Below are positions 25,095 to 43,908 of a stretch of DNA of 64,000 nt, in pieces. The position numbers were made by a program, and so were the translations under genes. Position 1 is the stretch's first letter, and each line of letters begins with the position of its first letter. The stretch comes from Dasypus novemcinctus (taxonomy: Eukaryota; Chordata; Mammalia; Cingulata; Dasypodidae): the NCBI RefSeq assembly GCF_030445035.2, contig NC_080698.1, forward strand, positions 193,501 through 257,500. The letters are read 5' to 3'. The notes below the pieces were generated by a model. That model saw nothing but the letters and a program-made list of their open reading frames with translations. It had not been told where the DNA came from and did no database searches.

Positions 25095-25720
25095 AAAGTG
25101 GGTTGAGGCCTGTGATAGTTTGAATTTTGTGAATCCCAGAAAAAGATTGTGTTGAACTAATCCATTCCTGTGGGTGTGAGGCCCTTTGATTGCATTAAAT
25201 TTTGTTGAGGGACTTTGATTAGATCACTTGATAATGTCACTTTTGGACTTTTGATTGGACTATGTCAGTGAGGCATGAGCCAGCTTGGGTCTCTGCCCTC
25301 TTGCTGTGTCTGATATTAACAGAAACACACACCAAGAGACACAGAGAAAGGAAGCTGCTATATTACATGGATCCTGCCATTTGAGAAAGAGGACTGCAGG
25401 AAAAGAGATGCCCTGAGAGGCTGAGAGAGGTCCTGCAAGTTTTGAACCAGCCCAGCAAGAGGCACAGAATGAGACCCCTGGGGCGCTGCTCCTGCGACTG
25501 AGTCGACGGGCCCTGCCATGTGCCTGATTGCCCCGTGACAGAAAGCCAGGATCACCAGAGGCTGACGTTGGTGAGAAGGTATCCCCGATGATGCCTTGAT
25601 CTGGAATTTCACGACCTCAGAACTGTAAGCTTTTACCCCAAATAAGTCCTCTTTATAAAAGCCAACCCATTTCTGATTCTTCCACAGTGGTAGCCCTTTG
25701 GCAAATGGAGACAAGGCCCC
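25095..25720 (+). repeat. Interspersed repeat of unassigned class
   Basis: The stretch tgatagtttgaattttgtga ... aatccattcctgtgggtgtg ... gatgccttgatctggaattt ... ccccaaataagtcctcttta reads like a medium-reiterated repeat that I associate with xenarthran genomes. I cannot name the family or say whether it is an LTR or DNA transposon. It contains no intact coding frame. Confidence 0.4.
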
Positions 25721-27774
25721 TTTGTGCTCTGCCCTTAAGGGTCACTCATAAAGCTGCACACACAGCTTTGTCCATCACCCATGGCTGGGTGTACACCTCG
25801 AGTGTGTACTGGGAACAGCTGACTGAGGTAGACTTCGGGGTAAACGGAACCTAGAATAATTCTTACATAGAATAAGCCCCAAAGGATCCTCCATCCTGCT
25901 CTCCAAATGCTCAGGGGGACAGATGTGGGGGCCTGAGTGCTGGGCAGGTGACCTGGAAAGGCCTTTGGTGGTAGCTCCCCGTCCCGGCAGGGTGTGCCAC
26001 ACTCCCTCTTGGGCACTGTGTCTGCGCGTGGTGCATCCATAATCATTCTCCAGTCCCTCGGGCTCCAGCACCATTGCCTCCCCCACAGCAGCCTCCTCAT
26101 CTACTCTTGGCCCCACAACCTTTCTCTTAGGATCTTTCTAAAGTACTAACCCGACTGGTAACTACCCCGTCCCCAATAATAAAGAAGTGCATGGAGCAGT
26201 AAATCTCCTCGGTGGAGCTTCACACAGTGCCTGAGGCTGCTGTCCCAGACTCCTGTCCGGGACCCGCTCCCTCTCTGCGCCCACCACGCCGGCTCCTCCC
26301 CTCCTGGAGTGCTGCTTGCACCCCAGGATCTTCACATCTGCTGCCCCACTTCAGGGCAACTGAAACGCCATGTACTCCCTGGGACCTCCCTGACAGCTTA
26401 CCCCCTGCATACACTCACTCGTTGAACTTTATACTTTTTCTTCAGTTTTGTAATGTCAAAAAGCTCTTACTTGAGGATTTGGGGCTATCTCCCCCAGTTG
26501 ACTGAGCTACAGGAGTCTGTTTTTGCTTATTATCATGAGTCTGGAATCTATACAATGCTCAGCACATGTTGGCTTAATGAAAAATGGACAGATGCCTCGA
26601 TTTCCCCACGTGTAAGCACTGACCTCACCTGATGGGAGTGAGTGGGTCAGGAAGGTGACCCTTGACACTTCAGAGGCTCCCCAGGAGAACGAGGGGGAGG
26701 CTGGCTGAGTGGCAGGTAGGGCTGTCAGTGTCCGGCCAGGTGTGCGCATTGCATCTGCCCTTGGGGCTGCCCCGCCCCAGACGAGGTGCCGGAGCAGACG
26801 TGGTCTGGGGGGCTCTGTGGCTGGGGCCTGGTGGCAGGTGGGCGCCAAGGTGGTGGCTGGCCCTGGGAAAGGGAGGCCGTGAGTGGCCAGGCTGCCGGGA
26901 GAGGCCTGTCCGGGGCTGGTGGCGGGCAGGCTGGGCGGGGCTGCCGGCAATTGCGGAGGTGTCACGGAGCGAAGAGCCTGCTTAGGGAGTGAAGGGCCCC
27001 GAGGGGGCGGGCGCGGCTTCGCAGCCCCTCCCCGGCCCTGCTGCGGCCACTCTCCCTGCTCTGATCCTCTGGAACTCTGGGCCCCAACCCCTCCATCCCC
27101 CCGCTCCCCATCTCCCCACCCTTGTCCTGATGGCAGCTTGCGCCCTGCTGGGCTGCCGTGTCCTTCTCTCATCACCTCCTCCTCGCGCCCCGTGGCACCC
27201 TGGCACCAGCCCCAGACCGGTGTGTGCTGATTTCCCAACACTCCTGTCCTTCTCCCAACTACTCCCCTGAGGGACGGGCTCGGGGACTTGGGGGCCGGCT
27301 TCCCTCCAGAGGTCAGGCGGGGTGAGGGGTGGGGCTGATGGGGCTGAGCGGGGCGAGGTCGTGGGGTGAGCCCACGGGGGCGGGGATGGGGCCCCTGCAA
27401 GGCCCCACGACGACTCCCAGTTCCAGGGTCGGGGGTTCCCCCAGGCTTCCCCCCCTTCCCAACTCTCTCCACATCTCCATGACCCTGACCCTTATGGTGA
27501 CCGAGCAAGACCCCAGGCCCTCTTGGGGTCAGAGGCTGTGTTCCCTGGCCCTTACGGAGCCCGAGGCCTGGGGCCCAGCCTTCCTGGGGTCAGGGTTTGG
27601 GATGAGCACAGGCTGCCATGAGCATAGCTCTCGTGTCCCGTGGGCGGGGTGCTGCTGGGTGCCCCTGGGAAGAGGAGGCCCTGAAAGGGGAATGTCAGTA
27701 AATGGAGAGGAGTCCAGAAAATCCATCAGCAGGAGCCGTGACTGTGGAAGGGTTTAGAGATTGTCCAGGCACCA

Positions 27775-27803
27775 TACACACACACACACACACACACACA
27801 ACT
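27775..27803. repeat. (CA)n microsatellite
   Basis: About 14 CA dinucleotides lie just after accat at 27770, in intergenic sequence. Confidence 0.95.
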
Positions 27804-27889
27804 TACAGATGGAAGCATAGGATCCTGAAGAGGGGAGTGGGATTGGTGTGAACAAGGCACGTAGGATTTGGAAATCACTATCATATCAG

Positions 27890-28030
27890 ACATTTATTAA
27901 GTGCTTTCCACTGTGAATTCTTTGTCTTAACTTACACAACCCTCACACTACCCTAAGAGGTAAGCATTATTTTTATCCCTATTTACAGATTAAGAAACTT
28001 GAGAACAGAACAGTGATGTAAGCCCATGGC
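27890..28030 (-). repeat. MIR SINE relic
   Basis: Inverted MIR landmarks: agacatttattaagtgcttt, cacaaccctcacactaccct, atttttatccctatttacag and attaagaaacttgagaacag. It lies directly beside an L1 3' end. Confidence 0.7.
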
Positions 28031-28099
28031 ACAAGGAGTCTTGCTCCTTTAAAAGATGACGTAAGCACATAAGCATCTGTTTAGAGCTCTTCAGAAACA

Positions 28100-28873
28100 G
28101 TGGCAGAATTTCACCGAAGAAGATCTAAGAATGGCCAAAAAGCACACAAAAAGATGATCAACATCATTAGTTACCTTTGGAATGCAAATTAAAATCATGA
28201 GATACACCCACTAGAACAAGTACAAATACAGGAAAAATAGAAAGACTGACAATACCAGACATTGGCCTCGGAACACGAGTCCTAGGCCAGAGGGAACGCC
28301 AAATGGACAACCACCTTGGAAAACATTTTGACAACTTATAAAGCTAAATGTACCCTTAGTATAAGACTCTGCAATTCAATTCCTAGGTATTTAGCCAAGA
28401 AATAAAAACCTACATCCACACAAATACCTGTACGCAAATGTTCATAGTAACCTCATTCATAACAGCCATAAACTGTAAATAGTCCCTCTATCAACTATTG
28501 AATGTGTAAATAAACTGGTGCATCCATGTAACAGAATGCTACTCAACAACGAAAGAGCAAACTGCTAATACACACCACAGCAAGCATGAACCAAATGCAC
28601 ATGCTGCGTGGAAGCAGCCAGACTCAAGAGGCCACGTCCTATGTGATTCTATTTACATGACATTTGGAGGAGGCGAAAGTAGAGGAACAGAAAACAGCTC
28701 AGTGGTTGCCAGGATTTGAAGTTGGGGGGAGAGGGTTGACTGCAAAGGGCATGAGGGAACTTATTGGGGTGATGGAAATGTTCTGTATCTTGATTATGGT
28801 GGTGGTCAAACATTTGTCAAAACTCATCAAACTGTGCATTTAAAAATGATTTGGTTGCAAATAAATTATACCT
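28100..28873 (+). mobile_element. L1 3' end (ORF2 end plus 3' UTR), + orientation
   Basis: The text matches the end of L1 ORF2 (gatgatcaacatcattagtt, gaatgcaaattaaaatcatg, gagatacacccactagaaca, ttccta ggtatttagccaag-like phrase near 28378). It then runs into a 3' UTR with cagtggttgccaggatttga and aactcatcaaactgtgcatt, ending in aaataaattatacctctgta. Stops and indels make it dead. A SINE inserted close to its 3' end (28890-29311). Confidence 0.75.
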
Positions 28874-29327
28874 CTGTAAACCTGATCTTTTTTTTTTAAA
28901 GATTGATTTATTTATTTCTCTCCCCCCCCCCCCCCCCGCTGCCCCAGCTGTCTGTTCTCTGTGTCTATTTTGCTGCGTGTTCTTCTTCATCCACTTCTGT
29001 TGTTGTCAGTGGCACAGGAATCTGTGTTTCTTTTTGTCGTGTCATCTTGCTGTGTCAGCTCTCCGTGTGTGTTGTGCCATTCCTGGGCAGGCTGCACTTT
29101 CTTTCGCACTGGGTGGCTCTCCTTACAGGGTGCGCTCCTTGCGCGTAGGGCTCCCCTACCCGGGCGACACGCCTGTGTGGACCAGCATTCTTAGCGCGCA
29201 TCAGCACTGCACGTGAGCCAGCTCCACACGGGTCAAGGAGGCCCGGGGCTTGAACCGCGGACCTCCCATGTGGTAGATGGACGCCCTAAACACTGGGCCA
29301 AGTCCGCTTCCCTGTAAACCTGATCTT
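28874..29327 (-). repeat. SINE with perfect 16-bp target-site duplication
   Basis: The 16-base flank ctgtaaacctgatctt is found at 28874-28889 and again at 29312-29327. Between them lies a full - strand SINE with inverted tail (T run, aaagattgatttatttattt, a C17-like tract at 28922-28938), body (cattcctgggcaggctgcac) and inverted head ending aagtccgcttcc. The duplication proves retroposition into the 3' end of the L1 at 28100-28873. Confidence 0.93.
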
Positions 29328-29341
29328 AAAATAAAAACAAT

Positions 29342-29420
29342 AGGGAATGGATGTGGCTCGTGGTTGAGCACCTGCTTCCCATGTATGAGGTCCTGGGTTC
29401 TATCCCTGATAACTTCCTAA
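29342..29420 (+). repeat. Short SINE copy
   Basis: Head gggaatggatgtggctcgtg, internal gggttctatccc and end acttcctaaaaag make a short tRNA-derived copy, opposite in orientation to the neighbouring SINE. Confidence 0.75.
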
Positions 29421-29479
29421 AAAGAAAAAAACAACAGGCTAGGGAAGGACAGGAAAAAAGGACGGTTGAGGCAGGCGTC

Positions 29480-29960
29480 CTTGCACAAGTGGCATTTGAG
29501 GTGACACGGTGTGCTGCTGCAGGGCTGGAGGGAGCTACGGGAGGGCGGCCAGTGCTACGGTCCAGCGGCCGTGGGGCTCTGCCTTCTCAGGAAGCAGCAA
29601 GGCGTGGGTGTGGACGAGCAGACTGAGTGGGGAGCAGGGTCGGAATCTGGGGGCCATTAGGGTTCGGGCTTGCACTCTGCGCTGGGGGCCGCTGGAGTGA
29701 CGCAGCAGTGACATCTCTGACTTGCATTTTAAAGGAGCTCAGGCTGCTGTGTTGAGAGCAGGGCACTCCTGGGAGGATGCGGCAGATATGATGAGCTCCG
29801 ACCAGGGCAGTGGCCCTGGAGGGGTGAGGAGTGGCTGGACTTGGGGTGGATTTTGAAGGCAGAGCCAACAGGATTTCCTGGCTGATTGGATAGGGCTGTG
29901 AGGGAGAGAGGAGGCAGGGGTGACGCCAAGGCTTTGGCTGGAGCAGCCAGAAATCTAGCC
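29480..29960 (+). repeat. Copy of the ancient repeat seen at 2083-3690
   Basis: Phrases such as aggagctcaggctgctgtgt, ggattttgaaggcagagcca, acaggatttcctggctgatt and gagggagagaggaggcaggg match the pattern of the later half of the repeat at 3195-3690. Family name not assigned. Confidence 0.45.
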
Positions 29961-30199
29961 AAGCACCCCATGGGGCTGCCGGGCAGTGACGGCCACGACC
30001 CGGGGGCCAGTGGGCTGAAGCCAAGATGGGCAGGAGGGAGGTCAGCTGCTTCTGGCTCTGGGCTGGGACAGGCTACACATCCTGGATATTCCATCACCCT
30101 TCATTTGTCGGCCTTGTTGGTGTTGTCCGTTCCTTGTTGCATCCTGTCCAGGGTGAAAGCTGTAAGGTGATGGGCTAACACAGGAGCCCAGGTACCTTG

Positions 30200-33100
30200 T
30201 TAAACTGGCCTCTCTTCTCAGACAATGGCTCTCGGCCTTGCACCATCCCTGCAAGTGCCTCCCCGCCTTGACCACAGGAGCAGCCTGGTCCTTGGCCCAC
30301 CAGGAGGGCGTGGACCCCAAGGAGAGGGGTTCCAAGGACAGACGCTGGAGGCTGTGCCCGTGCAGCTGGGCTAGGGCATGCCACCTGCCGGGCAGCCCAC
30401 TTCCGGGGACCCTGCACGCCTCCCTGGAATCTGAGCTGGCCCGTGTCTCCAGAGCTGGGAGGGTGGGGCTTTTCTCTCCGGCAGCAGGTGCCTGGACGCA
30501 GCTGCCCGGGGATGCCAGCCCCATGAGCTGGCATGGGAGGAAGTGCTTGTCAGAGCGGCCACCACACGCTGGGCTCAGGCTGGCCCAGCCCTGACCCCTG
30601 CTGTCTGAGGAGGGCGTGCCACCTGCAGGCCCCCCAGGGATTATCTGGGATCCCCCCAGACTGAGCTTGGCAGCTGCCAGCCTGCAACTGTCACCTCTGA
30701 ACAAGTTCCTTGGCCACCCCTCTGTTGGAGGCCCTGCTGGCCGAAAGTCCCGAGGGGTTTGGGACAGGAAGCCCGAGGTCCGTTCCTGGGGCTGCGGGCT
30801 TCCTGCACCCCCGTGCCCCCCCACCCCAGGCCCTGACTGCCAGCTCTGGGCATGTGCGACTCTGCATGTGCCTCTCCATGGAGAGGAGGCCCTCAAATGG
30901 CCCCGGCTGGCCTCTTTCTGGAAAAACAGTAGAGGATGGGCGGCTGGTAGGTAAAGGGGCAGGGGCCTCAGAGGACAGGATGGGGGCACTGGACAGCAGG
31001 GCCTCAGGTGAGGCAGCAGTGACTCAGCTGACGGGCAATGGTTTCTTCTGTAAACCTTCTCCATGTCTGCAGGTGGCGAGAACCTGCTCTGCCTGGAGAG
31101 CTGCAGACCATGCTGTGAGCAAGGCTGCGGGCTGGCCGGGCCTGGCCTCACACGGCACCCAGGCTGTGGGCACACGGAACCCGCCAGCGTCGCCGCAGTC
31201 TGTGAAGGTCCACGAAGGGCGTGCCGGCCTGGGCAGAGCAGAAGCAGAGCAGGAGCTCAGGCAGGGAGGTGGCCTCCGCGGTTTCTCGGAGCCCTGCGGC
31301 AGCCGCCTCGACTTCTCCATAGCCACATCCTTGCCTGGCTCCCGGTCGCCCATTCCTGTGCCTCCAGGGCACCGGCAGGAGCAGTAGCTGCCAGCACAGG
31401 GCAGGGACTGCCAGCGCCGGGGACCCAGGCCGAAAGCTGACGTCTGCCCAGGAGCGCCTCCCTCCCTGCCAGGGCCGAGCGCTGGTCACACGCCGTCGTC
31501 TGACGCAGGAGCCAGCTCCTGTCCCGCTCAGAGCCAGCGGCTGCCTGGGCCTCACCCGGAGTGGCCGAGGGGCAGCACAGCTTTGGGGCCAGCACGGGGG
31601 CCCGCGCCGCCCTCCAGCCAGTGCTCCTCCTGGGCTGGGCGGGAAGACCCCACGAGTGGCCTGAGGACCCCAGACTCCAGCGGGGCTTTGAGAAACGGGG
31701 GCACCAAGCCCTGGCCCAGCGGAGGGTGGGAGCGGGGCCACGTCGCAGCCCCTCCCTCCCCGAAAGCCAGGGACCAAAGACTCGTGCCAGCGCGGAGCCA
31801 GGCCCCCCGGGCCGCCCCTGCGGTCATGCTGCGTTTGGGCTGTTTTCCCTGGGTCAATGCTAAGAAATACAGCCGCCTTCCCTGGCCAGGGTAGGCACAC
31901 GCCCACCCACCTTTGATTCACGTTTCTGAAACAGAAGTTTCACAAGCGGTGCTCATCCTTACTGCATATGATACACGCTGTTTTATATTCTACTAGTCTT
32001 CTCTTGAAGCTGGTCATGCCTGCTACATGCTTTCACAAGCCACGGGCAGGACGTGGCCCGCAGTTTGAGAAGTCGTGGGCCACATGGGGGAAAGATGGAT
32101 GAAGAGGAGTAGCAGAAAATTGGAATGGACAAGGGACACAGCAGGCGTCAATCATGTGCAGATTGTCCTCGAGGGAAGTGTGCTCGAGCGCGGGCTTGGG
32201 GCGGGGAGCGTTGCGGCAGTGGAGGTGAGAGGGCAAAGCCCAGTGGGCCCCTGAGATGCCCACCAGCAAACCAGACCCCTCGGCTAGCTGCTCTTTCCTG
32301 TAAGTGCCCAGAAATCCAAACTCAAATACAGCTGGTCAGTTGTCGCCCACCGACGGCCTCCTCCTGAGACCTGGTGACAGGAGGCCGCAGTCCACCAGCG
32401 GGCGCGTTCTCGCGGGCGCCTGCGTTCCGCCCTGCCTGCCCAGCGGCGCTGACGCTGAGCTCCTTGTGGTAGCAGGGAGGCCGGGCCTCAGCACTGGATG
32501 GCGACCGTGGCGGTGACGCCCCCTGGGAGGAGCGGCTCGTGGCCCTGCCCCGCGGGCCTCACCCCAGGGACAGGGGGGAGGAAAAGTGGGTGGAGGCGCG
32601 GGCCTGGGGGAGGGGCCTCTCCTGGCGAGGAGGCGGCAGGGGCCTCGGCCGGTGGGAGCGCTTCCGGCCGGGTCCTTGGGTCCAGCCACCCACGAAGGGG
32701 CTTGACGGTGTTTGCAACGGAAAGTGACTCTTACCCCGGACAAGCGGGACAGCCTCAGAACCCACCAGGCTTCCGTCCAGGGCCAAGGAAGTGTGTCTCC
32801 CCCGACAGAGCTGAAGGGGCGAGGCAGGGAAGGGAGAGGGCCAGCCTTGGTCACTGCCCGCCTCTCAGGCTTGGCCAAGTGCGGCAAGGAGTGGGGAGGG
32901 GCTGGGGGCCGGCGAGGCCCCAGAGGACCCTGACGGTGAGGCCCTAGGGAGGAGAGGAGCCCTGGGGGGCCGGGAGGGGCGCCCGGGCCCGAGGGTCGGG
33001 GGATGTGTGGCCACAGGGGTCGAGTGCACACTGGAACGTCGCTGTGCCGAGGTGGGTTTGGAACGCGTGGCACTGGAGGAAGGAGGCCAGCGGGCGCCCC

Positions 33101-33600
33101 GGCCTCAAGGGGCAAGACGGAATCCTCTGGCGGGGTTTCGGACCCCCTCGGAAGGAGCGCAAGGTGAGGGGCATCTGCAGGTGTCACCTGCCCAGCGCTG
33201 TGCCGCGCGGGCAGCCGAGGCGGGTGCAGGCGGCTGGATTTGCTGGGCAAGAAGAAGGCCAGGGTCCAAAGAGACAAACTTGAAGAGCCAGTCGCTGGCG
33301 GCCCCCACAGGGAGGGGACGCTGGAGAGCCTTCCGGAAAGGGCTGCGGTCCGCCCGGCTGAATGAGGGGCAAGGAGGCCTGCTGGCGGCAGAGCGTTCTT
33401 GGGGGAGGCAGACTGGAGCGAGGGGGCGAGGACCTGCCCCTCCCTGCCTCACCTTTCCACACAACACCCGAGAGCGGCCTCGTGCCCCTCAGGGCCCAGG
33501 TTGGCAGGGCCGCCCGCTGCGCACCCCACTTTTCCTGTGTCGTCACAGGACTTGCACCCCACCCGCCACCTGGCCAGGCTGGCTCAGGACGAGGCCTCAG
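30200..33600. other. GC- and CpG-rich intergenic block without a recognised gene
   Basis: The block is strongly GC-rich with frequent CpG, especially 31200-31850 and 32380-33620. Stop-free frames of 200-380 codons occur on both strands at once (for example - strand 30042-31175 and 32336-33277). Their proteins are Pro/Gly/Ala/Arg-rich and unlike any family I know. I read them as compositional artefacts. The block could be an orphan CpG island or regulatory sequence near the SCN5A 3' end. Confidence 0.5.
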
Positions 33601-33654
33601 CACAGCTCCCTGGGCCTCCGCCATCACGTTCGTCAAATCTCAGCACAAGACAGT

Positions 33655-35370
33655 CCAGCGCAGGTCACATAAGCCGTTTATTGGTTTATTTTAAAAATAC
33701 GTATTTTATTTATACACGACGTTGGGTGAGAAGTGCTTGATTAGGTTGGACGACATCTGGCCCGAGGTGCGTCCCTCCTGTCGGTCAGTACACAATTCTA
33801 AAGAGACAAAAGCGCCTCACTAAACGCTACGGAGGCAGGTCTGGGCCCTGCCCTTGGCCATGCCGGCTGCAGCCACCGGTGTCTGTCAGCGGCCAGCCTC
33901 GGGCACCTGTCCACACACAAAACCACAGGCTCCTTCCGGCCAGCTGGGCCAGCGGCCCAGCCACCGCCCCAGCGCATTCCTGCCCATGCGGCGAGCAGCG
34001 GGTGCCAGGGGAAGGCATGCCTGCCAGCCGCGGGCAAAGCATGAGACGCTCAAGGACTTTTGAGAAGTGAGATTTCCCCTCGGAGAAGAGCTGCTGGCAG
34101 TGCAGATGCAGCCCCACACTGGACACGGGGGACGGAAGAGGGACGCTGGGCACGGGGGTGCGGGCTGCCAAGGTGCCAAGGAGAAACAATACTTTACTTG
34201 CCGGCGACGCCACCCTCGGCCCTGTGCGAGCGTCCGAGCGCCTGCCGCTTGGCGAGGTAGGTTAGGGGGCTGTGCGGTGCGGCGGGCGCTGGGGCCTGAG
34301 GCAGATGCCCCGGAGGGCGGCTCTGTGGGCAGTTGAGCCCCTGCCAGCTCGGCCCACACTCACGTGACAACGGTTTGCATATGCTAAACGGGATTATCAG
34401 CAGCGGAAGAGGCCCGGGGTCCTGGACTGCAGAGTAATATTTTTCCCTGAAAGATCCTTCCCTCCAGAGCTTGGGGAGAGCCGGATACCAGGAGGTGCCT
34501 GCGTGGGGCTGAGCCAGAGGGGCTCCCCGGGCCTCTGGGTCTGGACTGGAGCTGGGCACCCCCTGGGGAACCCCCACGGGTTGGAGGCCGGCCGCAGGGC
34601 CCCCCGGCTCCCAGCCAGGGCGTGCTCTCAGGCTCCGGAGCAGAAGCCCGTGGCTGCTGAGGGCGGACGCTAATACTCTTTCTGGAAACCAAGCACTCTG
34701 CGGCCGCCCAGGCCCCTGCCTGGAAGTTGTTTGTTTTTTCAGGAGTGACCCCAGCAGGCTAAGAGAACAGGAGCCTGGGGACAGTGGAAGGTCAGCGCGA
34801 GCCCGTGGACCAGTGCCCCCCGCCTGCCTGCTTCTGGAGCCTGGGCACGAGGGCTGCCGCACGCAGTGAGTGCGCACGCGTCGGAAGGGCACGCGGCCCT
34901 CCCTGGCAGTGAAGGCCTGCGGTGCCACGCTGGGCCCGCCGCTTCTTGAGCACAGAGTTCCTCCCTTGGCTCCAGCGGCTGCAGACACTCTTGTTCCGAG
35001 CTGCGAGAAGGCAATGCGAATCGCCGCCTTCAACCATCGAGAAAACATTCGTTCTTTGCTCAAGTAAAAAAATATCAAATATAATAAATTTACGAAATCC
35101 CACTCAAGACCATATAGTCTCAGGGTCAGGTTTTGCCTCAGCAGCTGGGGTGGGGCTGCCGGAGCACAGCAGGCCCCTGGCATGTGGGGCCTCCAGGGAG
35201 GGACAGGCCACCCCGATGGCCAGCTCGGCCGGTTGCCCAGGGACGGAGGCCCACCTCCTGCCCCAAACCCCAAGGAAGGCCTCAGCTGATGCCGCGTTGT
35301 GACTGCACTTGGGTTTTCCACGATGCCACGGGCTTCCTCTCACTGTGTCCTGGCTGGCCGCGGCCAAGGC
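33655..35370 (-). other. SCN5A: SCN5A 3' UTR
   Basis: This continuous terminal-exon sequence follows the TGA stop at 35371-35373 and runs to the cluster of poly(A) signals. It is GC-rich with two AT-rich islands (34425-34450 and 35060-35115), the latter about 255-310 bases after the stop. No repeat interrupts it, unlike the flanking intergenic sequence. That supports it being retained transcript sequence. Confidence 0.7.
33677..33710 (-). terminator. SCN5A: SCN5A poly(A) signals (three AATAAA on - strand)
   Basis: On the - strand three AATAAA hexamers occur within 34 bases: at 33705-33710, 33685-33690 and, most downstream, 33677-33682. Cleavage would fall near 33650-33665. This gives a 3' UTR of about 1.7 kb. 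Confidence 0.65.
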
Positions 35371-38467
<3,097 letters not shown>

Positions 38468-38738
38468 CCACGATGGAGAGGATGACAACCACAAAGTCAA
38501 AGATGTTCCAGCTGTTGGTGAAGTAGTAATGGCGCAGGGCGGCCATCTTGATGATGCACTCGCCCGTGAAGATGGCCACGAAGAGCAGGTTGATCTTGGC
38601 CAAGATGTTCACCTTCTCCGGGCTCTGGTCATCTGTCTCCACCATCATGGTCACCATATTCAAGCAGATGAGGAACATGATGGTGACATCGAAGGCCTGC
38701 TTGGTCACGACGTCGAACATGAAGCCCTGGTACTTGTT
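38468..38738 (-). CDS. SCN5A: SCN5A exon 27: domain IV S1-S3
   Basis: This exon of 271 bp equals the human length. It begins after cttccag with [20 protein letters not shown] and ends in [15 protein letters not shown], with the glycine codon split by the intron. It encodes the end of the III-IV linker and S1, S2 and S3 of domain IV. S2 carries the gating-charge-transfer acidic residue in the FTGECIIKM context. Substitutions against human are conservative (I to V/M). Confidence 0.98.
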
Positions 38739-40504
<1,766 letters not shown>

Positions 40505-41042
40505 CTAAGGGGGAGAAAGCAGAGAGTCAGGGGTGCAGTCTGGGGGCTCAGACAGGTGGGAGTGGGGGTGGAGGCAGAGGGAGGCCAGGGGTCCTGTCCG
40601 AGGCAGAAGGTGTGCCCAGGGAAGGCCCCCAGCCCAGGTGTGTCGTGTACAGAGCAGATGGACCAGAGGTGAGAGGAGCAGGTGGTGGCAGGTGAGGGGA
40701 GCAGGCGTCAGGCTCGGCCGGCTCGCTATCAGGCCTGGGGCCCTGGGGGTTTGAGCAAAGCAGGGCGCCTCTCAGTTTTCCCTGAACCATCAGTGTGATT
40801 GGAAAGGGGTGCAGGACGAAGAAATTTGATACGAGTCTCTATGGCATCGCATCTACCCTACCCTCCTGGGGCAAGGCCTTAATATTAGAGCAAATTACAG
40901 TGAGTTTCGTTTAAGAGACATCTGGGCAGGTGGGACTCCTGGGGGCCACACCGCCGTGCCCAGGGCCACCGCAGGCTGATAGGACGGCTTCCAGGGGCAG
41001 ACACAGGGGCCCGCTGAGGTGGGAGAGCAGGTGGTGACCTAC
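40505..41042 (-). other. SCN5A: SCN5A intron 24
   Basis: GT-AG intron with donor gtaggt at 41042. No repeat or coding sequence recognised. Confidence 0.95.
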
Positions 41043-41096
41043 CCCCCTGGAGTCCACAGCTGCATACATGATGTCCATCCAGCCTTTAAACGTGGC
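41043..41096 (-). CDS. SCN5A: SCN5A exon 24: domain III selectivity-filter exon
   Basis: A 54-bp micro-exon coding ATFKGWMDIMYAAVDSRG, too short to stand out as an open frame. The lysine (residue 4) is the K of the DEKA sodium selectivity filter. Flanked by ccag acceptor and gtaggt donor, phase 0 at both ends, same size as human. Confidence 0.97.
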
Positions 41097-43244
<2,148 letters not shown>

Positions 43245-43465
43245 TCAGCCCCGGCCCGAGAGCACGCCCTTCCCAAGACCTCGCGCAGCGCGTCCCGCGT
43301 CCCGGGGGAATCGGGCGGGACACTTTCTGTCTCGGAGGAGGGCTGACTGAAGGCTGGACGCCCTGGTGGGGAGCGAGACAGCACAGCAAAGTCGGGAGTG
43401 GGATGCCGTTGCTTCCGGGGCACACGCGCTTCCCTTTCTAGTCCTTGACCTTCAAAAAGTAATTT

Positions 43466-43908
43466 TCGGAGAGCAGTTGAGCGCCCGTTTCCCATGTTTG
43501 AGGTCCTGGGTTCAATCCCCAGCACCTCCTAAAAAACAAACAAATGGAAAAAACCTAACCCTGGAGATGTGGCTCAAGTGGTTGAGCTCCCACCTCCCCC
43601 ACGGGAGATCCCAGGTCCTGTTCCTGGAACTTCCTGAAAAAAACAAAACAAAATAAAAAAACAACAAACAAAACAAATGGAAAAACCAACTCAGGGAAGC
43701 TGATGTGGCTCAGTGGTTAAGTGCTAGCTTCCCACATACGAGGTCTGGGGTTCACTCTCTGGCTCTGGTACCTCAAAAAAAAAGAAAAAACACAAACAAA
43801 CCCTAACCGTAACTCAGCTCTCGCTGGGGAGCTGATGTAGCTCAGTGGCTGAGCACCTGCTTCCCATGTATGAGGGCCTGGGCTCAATCCCCGGTACCTC
43901 CTAAAAGA
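43466..43908 (+). repeat. Four SINE copies in a row
   Basis: Four short tRNA-derived copies stand head to tail in + orientation: 43466-43545, 43559-43640, 43694-43775 and 43826-43908. Each has a (ga)tgt(g/a)gctcag-like A box, a gggttca/ggctcaatcccc-like B box and an A-rich spacer with aacaaac. The two last are most alike (gggaagctgatgtggctcag / ggggagctgatgtagctcag). All lie antisense to SCN5A. Confidence 0.8.

Larger units (their letters stand above)
16620..33654. other. EXOG-SCN5A intergenic interval
   Basis: No convincing gene is present between the two convergent 3' ends. The left part (to about 25 kb) is ordinary sequence with SINE, MIR and L1 relics. From about 20.8 kb, and strongly from 26.7-27.5 kb and 30.2-33.6 kb, it is GC-rich. 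This produces many long stop-free frames on both strands that lack family resemblance, splice logic or start context. In other mammals cardiac enhancers acting on SCN5A have been reported around this locus; I cannot point to a specific element here by eye. Confidence 0.7.

Noticed and set aside
26507..27508. 333-codon open frame on the - strand
   Set aside because: GC-rich composition artefact: opposite-strand frames are also open, the product is Pro/Arg-rich and there is no splice or family evidence.
30042..33672. Long open frames (up to 377 codons) on both strands in the GC-rich intergenic block
   Set aside because: They overlap one another in opposite strands and frames, encode Pro/Gly/Ala/Arg-rich low-complexity proteins, match no family I know and lie where AT-rich stop codons are simply rare.
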